A stretch of 64,000 nucleotides of DNA from Nonomuraea ceibae (GTDB lineage: Bacteria; Actinomycetota; Actinomycetes; Streptosporangiales; Streptosporangiaceae), in contig NZ_JAHKRO010000010.1 in the NCBI RefSeq assembly GCF_019396325.1, positions 62,001 through 126,000 of the forward strand, read 5' to 3'. How positions within the stretch are numbered: position 1 is the stretch's first letter; each line of letters starts with the position of its first letter. The position numbers and the translations under genes were made by a program. The notes beneath the pieces were generated by a model, which saw nothing but the letters and a program-made list of their open reading frames with translations, made no database searches and was not told the origin of the DNA. Shown piece by piece: positions 1-7,878 of the stretch.

Positions 1-641
1 CGCTTGAGGTAGGCCAGGACGGCCAGGACGCGGCGGTTGTCGTCCGTCGAGGGGGTGATCCGCAGCTTGCCGAAGATGCTCGCGGTGTGTTTGGCGACCG
101 CGCTCTCGCTGAAGTGCAGGGCCGCCGCGATGGCGACGTTGGACCTGCCCTCGGCCATCATCTCGAGCACGTCCAGCTCACGCGGCGTCAAGCTGCCGAT
201 CATCCCGCGGGCCTGGCTGCGGGACAGCAGCTTGGCGATGACCTGCGGGTCCATCACCGTGCCGCCCGCCGCGACCCGGCGGACGGCGTCGACGAACTGC
301 TCGGTGTTGGTGACCCGGTCCTTGAGCAGGTAGCCGACGGCGCCGTCCCCGGCCGCCAGCAGCTCGTTGGCGTACAGCTGGTCGACGTACTGGGAGAGCA
401 CCAGGATCGGCAGTCCAGGACGGCGGCGGCGGGCCTCGATCGCGGCCCGCAGCCCCTCGTCGGTATAGGTGGGCGGCAGCCGGACGTCCACGACGGCGAC
501 GTCCGGCTCGTCCTGGAGCAGCGCGCGCAGCAGCGACGGCCCGTTGTCGACCGAGGCCACCACCTCGCAGCCGTGTTCGCGCAGGGTCCTGGTCAGCCCG
601 TCCCTCAGCAGGAAGAGGTCTTCGGCGAGGACAACACGCAC
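1..641 (-). CDS. LuxR/NarL-family response regulator (3' end cut by window edge)
   Basis: DNA-binding response regulator of a two-component pair, partner of the kinase that ends at 605. Reading leftwards from a GTG at 641 gives VRVVLAEDLFLLRDGL, the acidic pocket of a receiver, then a phospho-acceptor context VAVVDVRLP and a C-terminal LuxR helix-turn-helix beginning LTPRELDVLEMMAEG. About 213 codons are present and the frame is still open (RRVLAVLAYLK) at base 1, so only a few residues are missing compared with the usual 215-220. The start overlaps the kinase 3' end by 37 bases, which implies translational coupling. The stimulus cannot be inferred. Confidence 0.93.
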   Translation of the reverse strand, partial: MRVVLAEDLFLLRDGLTRTLREHGCEVVASVDNGPSLLRALLQDEPDVAVVDVRLPPTYTDEGLRAAIEARRRRPGLPILVLSQYVDQLYANELLAAGDGAVGYLLKDRVTNTEQFVDAVRRVAAGGTVMDPQVIAKLLSRSQARGMIGSLTPRELDVLEMMAEGRSNVAIAAALHFSESAVAKHTASIFGKLRITPSTDDNRRVLAVLAYLK

Positions 642-1861
642 GGAATCTCCATGATCGCAGTGGTCGGCCCGCCTGGCGGGCTGTGCAGGGTGAGAACGCC
701 GTCGAACGTCTCCAGCCGCCGCTGGAGGCCGCGCAGCCCGGTCCCCTTCGCCGGGTCGGCGCCGCCGCGCCCGTCGTCGGTGACGCTGACGCGCAGCGTC
801 CGCCCGTCGTGGTCGAGGACGATGCCGACCTCCCGCGCGCCGGCGTGCTTGGCCGCGTTGGCGAGGGTCTCGCCGACCGCGAAGTAGGCGGCCGACTCGA
901 CCGGCGCGGGCAGGCGGCCCGCCAGCCGTACGTCGACGTGGACGTCGAGGAAGCTGTCGAGCGCGAGCGACCTGACGGCGTCGCCGAGGCCCCGGTCGGC
1001 GAGGACCGGCGGGTTGATGCCGTGCACGAGCGTGCGCAGGTCCTCCAGCGCCCGCGCGGTGGTCTCGCCCACCTCGGCCAGCAGCCTGCGGGCGGCCGCC
1101 GGGTCGCTGTCCAGGACCCGGGTGGCGCTGTCCAGGGTCATGCCGAGCGCGACGAGCCTGGCCTGGGCGCCGTCGTGCAGATCGCGTTCGATGCGCCTCA
1201 GCTCGGCCGCCTGCACGTCGAGCGCCTGCGCCCGGGTGTCGGTCAGGTGGGCGATCCGCCTGGTCAGCTCCGTACGGCGCGGCACGGACAGCAGGAGCCG
1301 GGTCCAGCGGCCGTGCAGGCTCAGGATCCGCGGCGCCATCACGACCCCGGCGACCAGGAAGCCCACGCCCAGCGCGAGGGCCGCCAGCATGGTCGGCGTG
1401 CTGTGGACCGGGACGAACGCGTACCAGTTGCCGTCGCCGAGGTACCGCCACACGAAGGGCTGCACCAGCGTGCCGAACGCGCCGTACCAGAGGAACATGA
1501 GCGGGATCGCGACGAGGACTCCCCCGGCCCACGGCTCCAGCCAGGCCCAGGCCAGATCCCGCCAGAAGCCCTCGTCGGCGAGGATCGCGCCCGCTCTCCT
1601 GCGCCGGCTCCACGAGGGGTCACCGGCGAACGGCTCGGGCGCGCTGATCCGCACCCCCGTCCACCGGGCGGCGCGGGCGCGCGAGCGGTCCGACAGGCGC
1701 CGCAGCGCCGTCGCGGCAGGGACGAGCAGCCGGAAACCGGCGCCCACGGGGAGGAGCAGGAGGGCCAGGACGACGAGCGACCCGACGGCGGACACCGCCA
1801 CCGCGAGCAGTCCCGCCAACTGGCAGCGCCCCACAGCGGCCAGCGCCCCCTTCGCTCTCAT
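605..1861 (-). CDS. Sensor histidine kinase, NarL-type partner
   Basis: Membrane histidine kinase of 418 residues. Hydrophobic segments at about 13-45 and 110-180 frame a short sensor region. The HisKA_3 phospho-acceptor motif RRIERDLHDGAQ places the phosphorylated His near residue 229. The ATPase domain follows, with N-box GETLANAAKHAG, G1 box VTDDGRGGAD and G2 box GTGLRGLQRRL. It probably phosphorylates the regulator encoded by the overlapping downstream gene. Its ATG overlaps the stop of the upstream CPBP gene as ATGA, so the three genes form one operon. Confidence 0.95.
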   Translation of the reverse strand: MRAKGALAAVGRCQLAGLLAVAVSAVGSLVVLALLLLPVGAGFRLLVPAATALRRLSDRSRARAARWTGVRISAPEPFAGDPSWSRRRRAGAILADEGFWRDLAWAWLEPWAGGVLVAIPLMFLWYGAFGTLVQPFVWRYLGDGNWYAFVPVHSTPTMLAALALGVGFLVAGVVMAPRILSLHGRWTRLLLSVPRRTELTRRIAHLTDTRAQALDVQAAELRRIERDLHDGAQARLVALGMTLDSATRVLDSDPAAARRLLAEVGETTARALEDLRTLVHGINPPVLADRGLGDAVRSLALDSFLDVHVDVRLAGRLPAPVESAAYFAVGETLANAAKHAGAREVGIVLDHDGRTLRVSVTDDGRGGADPAKGTGLRGLQRRLETFDGVLTLHSPPGGPTTAIMEIPCVLSSPKTSSC

Positions 1862-2637
1862 CGGTCGTGGATTCTAACGGGCGCGTTCCACACCCACAGC
1901 AGCGCCGCCAGCGCGCACGACGTGCCGAACATCACCATCGGCACGACCGCCCCGCTCTCCTCGTCCATGAACAGCAGCAGGCCGAGGTTGATCAGCGTGT
2001 GGAAGCCGCCGGTCAGCAGCAGCCGGTGCGAGCGCACCCGCTCCAGCGCCAGCCCCATCACGACCGACATCGACACCGTCGCCAGCAGGAACGCCGCCGC
2101 GTGCGCCGGCGGCCTGCCGAACACCGGCACATGCCACACCCCCCACAGCACCCCCACCGCGATCGACGCCGTCAGCGGGCCGAACCGGCGGCGCAGCAGC
2201 GGTTGCAGCAGGCAGCGCCAGCCGATCTCCTCGCCGCACGCGCCCACCAGCTGCGCGACCACGATCAGCGCGAACGGACTGCCCAGCGTCCCCGGCCCGG
2301 TGAACCCGGCGTCGCCGGTGAGCAGGCCGTACCCGCCGACGCAGAGCGCGACGATCACCGGAGCCGTGGCGAGCAGCAGCAGCCCGTGACGGCCCACCCC
2401 GCCGGCCTCCTGGCTCACCGCGCCGGACAGGGCCCGCCGGGTGAGGCTCGGCCACCACAGGGCGACGGCCCCGACCGCGAGGGCCGGCCCGAACTGGGTC
2501 AGCTGGATCACCTCGGCGGGGATCGGCGTGAAAGCCTGCGCCGCGCCCAGCAGGCCGGACGCCACGAAGGCGACGGCGAGGAACACCCCCACGGGCGCCA
2601 GGACGCGAGAGGTCGCCGGAGTCTGTGTCTTCAGCAT
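1858..2637 (-). CDS. CPBP-family intramembrane metalloprotease
   Basis: Polytopic membrane protein of the CPBP (Abi/CAAX-protease-and-bacteriocin-processing) family, a glutamate intramembrane protease fold. The signature GEEIGWR lies near residues 135-141 and a second-motif histidine in GVWHVPVFG near 169. I prefer the ATG at 2637 (MLKTQTP, 259 residues) because the open frame upstream to 2685 encodes an unconvincing PG-rich leader; no strong ribosome site supports either. It is first in an operon with a kinase and regulator (ATGA overlap). The pairing suggests envelope-stress or self-resistance regulation, which is inference. Confidence 0.88.
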   Translation of the reverse strand: MLKTQTPATSRVLAPVGVFLAVAFVASGLLGAAQAFTPIPAEVIQLTQFGPALAVGAVALWWPSLTRRALSGAVSQEAGGVGRHGLLLLATAPVIVALCVGGYGLLTGDAGFTGPGTLGSPFALIVVAQLVGACGEEIGWRCLLQPLLRRRFGPLTASIAVGVLWGVWHVPVFGRPPAHAAAFLLATVSMSVVMGLALERVRSHRLLLTGGFHTLINLGLLLFMDEESGAVVPMVMFGTSCALAALLWVWNAPVRIHDR

Positions 2638-2728
2638 GGGACCGACGATTCCGTCCGGCCGCGCTGCGATCACTGCACCTGGCAACCTGACGGGGGTGGA
2701 TCCAGGTCCACCCCCGCCGGGATCTCCC

Positions 2729-3214
2729 TCAGGGTGCGCCGCCGGGGACTCCCGCCCCGGACCCCACGGTGACCCTCAAGACGGGCAGCCGCCGGCCGGG
2801 AGCGACCTCTCGTTCCCCGACGCGCTCGGCCCCCATCCGCAGGTAGAACGCTTCGGCGTGCGGGTCGGACTCAAGGGTGAGGGTCTGGAAGCCGGCGCCA
2901 CGCGCGGACTCGACGGCGTGCTCCCAGAGTCTGCGCCCCAGCCCGGTGCCGATGGCCTCCGGCTCGATGAAGAGATCCGCGAGCTCGCCGTGCGGAGGCT
3001 CGCCGGCGAGGTGGTAGTAGCCTGCCGGCACACCGTCCCGCTCCGCGACGACGACCCGATCGGCACGAATGGTGGCGGAGCTTATCGACAGCAGCTCCGC
3101 CCAGCCGTCGAGCATCGCCTGCGGGTAACCCCAGTACGCCTTGGAACGCCGGGTGAGCGCGGTGAGCGCGTCCGCCTCGTCCGGTTCGGCGGCTCGTACA
3201 ACGATGTCGTTCAC
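2729..3214 (-). CDS. GNAT-family N-acetyltransferase
   Basis: Acetyl-CoA-dependent N-acetyltransferase of 161 residues. The acetyl-CoA-binding core LADLFIEPEAIGTGLGRRL (about 79-96) matches motif A of the GNAT fold, followed by the motif B region LTLESDPHAEAFYLRMGAE. The open frame runs on to 3454, but homology begins at VNDIVVRAAEPDEAD, so the GTG at 3214 is taken as the start. The substrate is unknown. The C-terminus (GSGAGVPGGAP) is low complexity. Confidence 0.9.
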   Translation of the reverse strand: MNDIVVRAAEPDEADALTALTRRSKAYWGYPQAMLDGWAELLSISSATIRADRVVVAERDGVPAGYYHLAGEPPHGELADLFIEPEAIGTGLGRRLWEHAVESARGAGFQTLTLESDPHAEAFYLRMGAERVGEREVAPGRRLPVLRVTVGSGAGVPGGAP

Positions 3215-3374
3215 CGCCGTAGTATCGCTCGCACGAACACGCGGAAGGCGTACGGTCGGGAGATCTGCCCGTGACAGGGAAGGTGGCGAGATCGTGGGCG
3301 ACGGACAGCGGACGGCCGGCCACTGCCGGCGACGGTCAGGCCGGGCGCGGCTTCGCCGGGCCGGGTGAGGGCTC

Positions 3375-3935
3375 ATGTTCCCGGTGAAGCTCTCCTCCCC
3401 GCGGCTGGGGATGCGCGAGTTCGAGCCCGGCGACGTCGACCCGCTGCTCGCCATCTACGGCGACCCCCTGGTGGCCGAGCACATGTCGTTCGAGCCGCGC
3501 GACCGCGATCAGGTCGCCGGCATCGTCGACCGCGCGATGAAGGCCGCCCGCCGGCCGGAGCGCACCGAGTACTCCCTCGCCGGCGTCCTTCCGGGCGGGG
3601 AGCTGGTCGCCCATCTGCGGCTGGCCGTCGACATCGGCCACCCGCTCCAGTCCAGCGGCCAGATCGGGTTCGCGTTCCGCGCGGACCAGTGGGGGCGCGG
3701 GCTCGGCGGCCACGGCATTCAGCTCCTGCTGCGGCTGGGCTTCGAACATCTGGGCCTGCACCGGATCTGGGGCGCCCGCTCCCCCGTCAACGAGCGGTCG
3801 GCCCGGGTCATGGCCCAGGAGGGGATGGTCGAGGAAGGCACCATCCGCGGGCACCTGAAGCTCGCCGGCGGCTGGCGCGACTCCGTCGTCCACTCAATCC
3901 TGCGACCGGAGTGGGACGGGCACGACGAGGAGTGA
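3375..3935 (+). CDS. GNAT-family acetyltransferase, RimJ/RimL-like
   Basis: 186-residue acetyltransferase of the RimJ/RimL-like branch (PF13302 type). The N-terminus LSSPRLGMREFEPGDVD is the usual opening strand. IGFAFRADQWGRGL (97-110) is the acetyl-CoA-binding motif, and SPVNERSARVMAQEGM (136-151) is the conserved Asn-Ser segment of this branch. The family acetylates amino groups of peptides, proteins or small molecules; nothing here fixes the substrate. It is divergent from the preceding GNAT gene across about 160 bases that would hold both promoters. Confidence 0.9.
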   Translation: MFPVKLSSPRLGMREFEPGDVDPLLAIYGDPLVAEHMSFEPRDRDQVAGIVDRAMKAARRPERTEYSLAGVLPGGELVAHLRLAVDIGHPLQSSGQIGFAFRADQWGRGLGGHGIQLLLRLGFEHLGLHRIWGARSPVNERSARVMAQEGMVEEGTIRGHLKLAGGWRDSVVHSILRPEWDGHDEE

Positions 3936-3977
3936 CGCGGGACGGCCGGGATCAGACAGGCCGCATGGGGACGAAGG

Positions 3978-4325
3978 TCAGTGGGGGTCGCTCAGGTGCG
4001 TGTACCACGGGCCCCACACGCGCAGGGTGTCGCCCGGCCTCCGGTCAGGACTCCACATGTACGCGCGGTGGGCGCCGCTGAGGGAGAAGACGACCACGTC
4101 GCCGTCCCAGTAGATCGCGTCGAAGGTCAGGCCGCCGATGGTCCGGCGCCCCAGCACCTCGTCCTTGCCCAGCGCGCGGGCGACGGCCTCCATCTGCGGA
4201 GCCGCGTCAGCGAACCGATCGTCCTGGCCGGGCTTGAGCCAGAAGAGCCCCACGAGGAGAAGCACGCCGGCCAGGAGTATCGCTGCCCAGCGTAAGCCCG
4301 GGCCGTTGGTGATCGTTCGTCCCAT
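3978..4325 (-). CDS. Small single-pass membrane protein, unknown function
   Basis: 115-residue protein with one strongly hydrophobic segment, WAAILLAGVLLLVGLFWL (about 10-28), acting as an uncleaved signal anchor. An extracytoplasmic part follows, ending WGPWYTHLSDPH. The start MGRTITNG at 4325 is preceded by GAAG eight to nine bases upstream, so it is favoured over the ATG-containing extension to 4343. No known domain is recognised. It stands alone between two plus-strand genes. Confidence 0.7.
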   Translation of the reverse strand: MGRTITNGPGLRWAAILLAGVLLLVGLFWLKPGQDDRFADAAPQMEAVARALGKDEVLGRRTIGGLTFDAIYWDGDVVVFSLSGAHRAYMWSPDRRPGDTLRVWGPWYTHLSDPH

Positions 4326-4560
4326 GCGAGCATCTTCACACACGTATGTGCAGGACTCATGAAGATCACGAGGTCACGCGGTTCCACGCCCTGACCTGCG
4401 CTGTTCACTCCCGCTGAAGGTGATCTTCCGGCATTCCTCGTTGTTCCGGGGCCTGACCGTACTTGATCCTCGAAGCAAGCGATGGACGTCCCCCTTCCGG
4501 CGACGGCCTCGCCGGGCCACCACGGGACCCGGATCAGCGTTCTCAAGAAAGAAACTCGCC

Positions 4561-5010
4561 ATGAGCAACGACGGAACCACGTACCAGGGATTCACGGCCG
4601 AGGAACGGGCCGCGATGAAAGAGCACGCCCAGGACCAGAAGAAGGCCGCACGCCGTGCCTCCCGCGCCGACAAGGCCGCGCAGGACCGGGACGACGTACT
4701 CGCGAAGATCGCCGAAATGCGGGAGCCGGATCGCGTCATGGCCGAACGCGTCCATGCCGTCATCACGGCCGGCGCCCCCGAGCTCGCGCCGAAGCTCTGG
4801 TACGGGATGCCCGCGTACGCGCTGGACGGCAAGATCGTCTGCCATTTCCAGAGCGCGGCCAAGTTCAAGACGCGCTACGCCACGCTCGGGTTCAGCGACC
4901 GGGCGAACCTGGACGACGACACGATGTGGCCGGTCGGATTCGCCCTGACCGAGGTGACGGCCCAGGTCGAGGCCCAGATCGCCGCGCTCGTGAAGCACGC
5001 GGTGAGCTGA
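4561..5010 (+). CDS. DUF1801-like (YdhG/YjbR-type) protein
   Basis: 149-residue cytosolic protein. The charged N-terminal half (EERAAMKEHAQDQKKAARRA) looks helical. The C-terminal half carries APKLWYGMPAYALDGKIVCH and KFKTRYATLGFSDRANLDD, the DUF1801 pattern found in small actinobacterial proteins of unknown biochemical role. ATG 4561 is preceded by an A-rich purine stretch (AAGAAAGAAA); the upstream extension in frame has no family similarity. It is monocistronic. Confidence 0.8.
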   Translation: MSNDGTTYQGFTAEERAAMKEHAQDQKKAARRASRADKAAQDRDDVLAKIAEMREPDRVMAERVHAVITAGAPELAPKLWYGMPAYALDGKIVCHFQSAAKFKTRYATLGFSDRANLDDDTMWPVGFALTEVTAQVEAQIAALVKHAVS

Positions 5011-5048
5011 CCCGCGCCCGGCGGCCCCCCGCCCCTCAGCGGCCGGCC

Positions 5049-5429
5049 GGCGTCGGTGACCTGAACCGCTTCTACCAGGCACTGTTCGGCGGCCGGCTGC
5101 TCAGCCAGGGGATGCTGACCCAGATGCGCACCGGCGTCGCCACGCCCCAGGCTCCGGTCTTCCCCCGGTACGGGCTCGGGCTGGAGTCGATCGGTCTCAG
5201 CTGTGGCGAGATGTGGGGCGCGACCGGCTCCATCCCGGGCTACGAGACGCTCAGTTTCGCCGACGCCACGGGCGAACGCCGGATGACGCTGTCGGTCAAC
5301 GTGCAGCGCAACGATCCAGGGGCGGTGCGCATGCTGCTGGGCGCCATCGACGCGCTCAACCGCTACTTCTGCGGCGAGCCGTACCGGCTGCCGGCCGGCG
5401 CCGAAGCCGCGCAGCTCCGACGGCCCTGA
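5049..5429 (+). pseudogene. C-terminal relic of a serine beta-lactamase/DD-peptidase-like hydrolase
   Basis: A 126-codon open stretch from GVGDLNRFYQALFGGRLLS to a stop at 5429 corresponds to the C-terminal third of class C beta-lactamase/DD-carboxypeptidase-like serine hydrolases (DLNRF..LLGGRLLS and GSIPGYETLSFAD are typical). The N-terminal part with the SxxK and YxN motifs is absent: the sequence begins 39 bases after the stop of the upstream gene with no start codon. The usual GHGG before SIPGY reads GATG here. It is a decayed remnant. Confidence 0.75.
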
Positions 5430-5513
5430 CCTGCGGTTCGACACCAAGGGCGAACCGCTGTGCCGAGCGAGGACTCCGGTCACCTGGTGCCGGTCCGGCT
5501 CATCCGGGGAACG

Positions 5514-6236
5514 CTAGCCGGGATTCAGCACCTCGTCGTCCGCGTGCGCGCCGAACTCGGCGACCCGCACCTCCGCGATGTGCTCGTACCGGCTGATCCG
5601 GTCGGTCCACTCCGCGTCGACGCCGAACGCCACCTGCGCGAAGCCCACCCGCCTGATGGCGTCGGCCAGGCCCGGATCGCCAGGGGCCAGCAGCCGTACC
5701 GGCGCGTCAAGCGCCACGGTGTGCGGCGGCACGAAGTACTCGTCCGGCAGAACGGTGCTCGCGTGGACGAGCGCGCCGACGGCGACCACCGAGCCGGCCC
5801 CCAACCGTGCACACTGCAGGACCGTCGCCGCGGTCGCCACGTAGGCGCACCTGCCGACCTCGCAGCCCAGCAGCGTGGCGTGCGGCCCCACGAAGACGTG
5901 GTCGCCGACCAGCACCGGCTGATCGCCGGCGACCGCGGACCCACGCAGCACCGCGTTCTCGCAGATCACCGCCGCCTCCCCGACCTCGATCCGGGACCCC
6001 TCGGCATCGAGCACCGCGCCGTACATCACCCGCGCCCTCGGCCCCACGCGGACATCGCCGACCAGCGTGGCCGTCGGGGCGACATACGCGGTGGGATGGA
6101 CCTGGGGCTCGTGCCCGCGATGGCGGATGCGGATTCCCCGTGCTTCAGCGATCACGAGCGGATCCTCGCCGAACCGGCCGCGCGCATGCTGGCGGATTTC
6201 AGACATCGCGTTCGCCGAGGCCAGCTGACGCGGCAC
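5514..6236 (-). CDS. Hexapeptide-repeat (gamma-carbonic-anhydrase-like) protein
   Basis: 240-residue left-handed beta-helix protein. Residues about 40-170 are hexapeptide turns (VAPTATLVGDVRVGPRARV, VLVGDHVFVGPHATLLGCEVG). The family includes gamma-carbonic anhydrases and acyltransferases. The canonical zinc site reads roughly H...H(G)A.LHGC; here it is VGPHATLLGC, so the HGC histidine is Leu and the others are shifted, making carbonic anhydrase activity doubtful. GTG 6236 lies 11 bases after the upstream lipoprotein stop, with GGCGGG before it; ATG 6206 (MSEIRQ) is the alternative start. Confidence 0.8.
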   Translation of the reverse strand: MPRQLASANAMSEIRQHARGRFGEDPLVIAEARGIRIRHRGHEPQVHPTAYVAPTATLVGDVRVGPRARVMYGAVLDAEGSRIEVGEAAVICENAVLRGSAVAGDQPVLVGDHVFVGPHATLLGCEVGRCAYVATAATVLQCARLGAGSVVAVGALVHASTVLPDEYFVPPHTVALDAPVRLLAPGDPGLADAIRRVGFAQVAFGVDAEWTDRISRYEHIAEVRVAEFGAHADDEVLNPG

Positions 6237-6247
6237 CAGTCACCCGC

Positions 6248-6751
6248 CTACTTGACGACCCTGCCTGTGGTCTTCTCCCCGTCCACGGATATGGCCAGGC
6301 AGTACATGGTCCTGTTGAGGGGCCAGCCTGCTGCCGTCGGGCCGATCCCCAGCAACGCGACCGCATCGCGTTTGCCGTCCTTGATGCGCATCCGGGGCAG
6401 GCACCCGTTCTCCGCGAGGCGTCGCATGTCCGCCCCCGGGTACGGCCCGTCGGGCAGCACGTAGGTGGTGGCGAACTCCGCCATGTGCGGCTCGGCGCAT
6501 GGCACGACGGTCACCTCGTAGGTCTCGGGTATGGGGTCGATGCAGTCGCCGGGCCGTAACTCGCTGACGTCATAGCGCTCCGCGCCGGCGGGCAGCTCCG
6601 ACACGGCCGTCGGCGACGGCAGCACGGAGGCGGACACGGATGCCGGGGCAGCGGCGGAGGGTGGAGCCGAGTCTGAGGTGCAGGCGGTGAGCGGGTCGAG
6701 CAGGCAGGCCGCCACCACGGATGGCCGGATCATGAGCCCTAAGAATGGCAT
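6248..6751 (-). CDS. Putative lipoprotein with septum-formation-like domain
   Basis: Exported protein. A short hydrophobic N-terminus ends in LTAC, a possible lipobox, followed by a Ser/Pro/Ala-rich linker. The domain LRPGDCIDPIPE...VVPCAEPHMAEF has the two-cysteine plus EPH.AE pattern of the septum-formation family (PF13845) of actinobacteria. Start choice is open between ATG 6751 (MPFLGLM) and ATG 6733 (MIRPSVV), the latter preceded by AGGG only four bases away; the longer frame to 6856 is unlikely. The hexapeptide gene follows after 11 bases, so they may be cotranscribed. Function is unknown. Confidence 0.72.
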   Translation of the reverse strand: MPFLGLMIRPSVVAACLLDPLTACTSDSAPPSAAAPASVSASVLPSPTAVSELPAGAERYDVSELRPGDCIDPIPETYEVTVVPCAEPHMAEFATTYVLPDGPYPGADMRRLAENGCLPRMRIKDGKRDAVALLGIGPTAAGWPLNRTMYCLAISVDGEKTTGRVVK

Positions 6752-6888
6752 CACCGCAAGCCGTTGCCTACGGCAGAGCAGGCGAAGCCCACATGCTCCG
6801 GGCAACGCCAGGCCCCAGCGCCGACGACCGGACCAAGCACTGCTGACCCCAACCACCCCGGCACGCTGGTACGCCGTGCGTCGCTCAC

Positions 6889-7167
6889 GACGGGCTGAGC
6901 AGCAAGGTGCATCTTGCGGCCGACTGTCCGCTGCCGACCACCGGCCTTCGTCTGGCCCCGGGCCGAGCCGCAGACGGCCCGCAGTTCCGCGCCGTGCTGG
7001 AGCACGTCGTGCTCTGCCTGCCCGTCGGCCGCCCGCGCACCGTGGCGGCGGTCGGCCGGTGGGTCATGATGCCGAGCCCTACAAAGCAGCACAGGACGGC
7101 GGAACGGTGCATCAACCGGATGAAGGAATGGATCGGACTGAAGACCCGAACTTCGCACAAGCTCTAA
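6889..7167 (+). pseudogene. Relic of an IS5-family transposase
   Basis: Decayed transposase in one frame. DGLSSKVHLAAD then LAPGRAADGPQFRAVLE and LPVGRPRT match the central region of IS5/IS427-group transposases (GLT.K.HLAAD...TPGQA.D.PQF..VLE). It jumps directly to RTAERCINRMKEWIGLKTR, the C-terminal segment carrying the DDE glutamate region (VER.INRLK.WRG.ATRY). The middle part (about 40-60 residues with the AYSSR motif) and the N-terminus are missing. No terminal inverted repeats are recognisable. Confidence 0.78.
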
Positions 7168-7763
7168 TACGGCAGGACGAAACGGGTGTGCGCCAGTCGT
7201 AGCCAGTACCGGTCGAGATGGACGCCGGTGATGCGCTGGGCGAGCTGGAATCCGGTGGAGATCATTTCTTCGATCGGAAAGTCGCCGTCCTCGTTCCAGA
7301 CATCCGGCATGCTCAGGCCGGCCGCGTGCTCGTCGAAGTGCGGCAGCGCTTCGTGCAGCGGCACGGAAACGGCGACGTCGCCGTCCACCGCGTACTCGAG
7401 GCGGTGGTTCGCGTTGATGTTCCAGCCGATGGACAGGGCTCGCCCGCCGCCGGCGGAAAGCCTCGCGAGGAGGTCTCCGCCGGCGATGTCGCCACCCTGC
7501 ACCTGGAACGACACCGTCCAGGAGTCGTCGTCCGCCTCGCCGATCAGGACGACGCCCGCTCCGTCGCGCCAGTGCGGGTCCTCGTCTATGCCGCCGGTGA
7601 TTTCGGAGAGCGAGACGACGGCGCCGTCGTCTGGGTTCACGCCTATCCTCGCGGCGGTTTCCTCAAGGTCCAGTCCCTCGGCCCAAACCGTGTAGAAGCT
7701 GGTACGGACATTCAGCCACTGCTCATGCAGCAGGTCGTACATGTGGGTTGGCGACTGGTCCAT
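7164..7763 (-). CDS. Hypothetical protein, possibly DUF6461-like
   Basis: 199-residue soluble protein, acidic, no signal peptide or membrane segment. ATG 7763 (MDQSPTHMYDLLHEQWLNVR) is chosen because the upstream extension is Arg/Pro-rich shadow. Segments such as LDLEETAARIGVNPDD, SWTVSFQVQGGDI and LSIGWNINANHRLEYAVDGD recall actinobacterial proteins of the DUF6461 kind, but this is pattern memory only. Its last codons overlap the end of the transposase relic on the other strand. Confidence 0.72.
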   Translation of the reverse strand: MDQSPTHMYDLLHEQWLNVRTSFYTVWAEGLDLEETAARIGVNPDDGAVVSLSEITGGIDEDPHWRDGAGVVLIGEADDDSWTVSFQVQGGDIAGGDLLARLSAGGGRALSIGWNINANHRLEYAVDGDVAVSVPLHEALPHFDEHAAGLSMPDVWNEDGDFPIEEMISTGFQLAQRITGVHLDRYWLRLAHTRFVLPY

Positions 7764-7878
7764 GGGATTCCGTTCCGACCTGCGCTGACGTGGGGCGGAG
7801 CCGTCCCCGGCCCTCGGGGGGCAGCAGCGGCCGGACGGCATCCCAGGTCAGCATGTCGTTAGCAGCGAAGACGAGTTG

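Noticed and set aside
683-2389. 568-residue plus-strand open frame opposite the kinase and CPBP genes
   Set aside because: Arg/Pro/Gln-rich text without any motif; it is the antisense shadow of real genes with full motif sets in GC-rich DNA.
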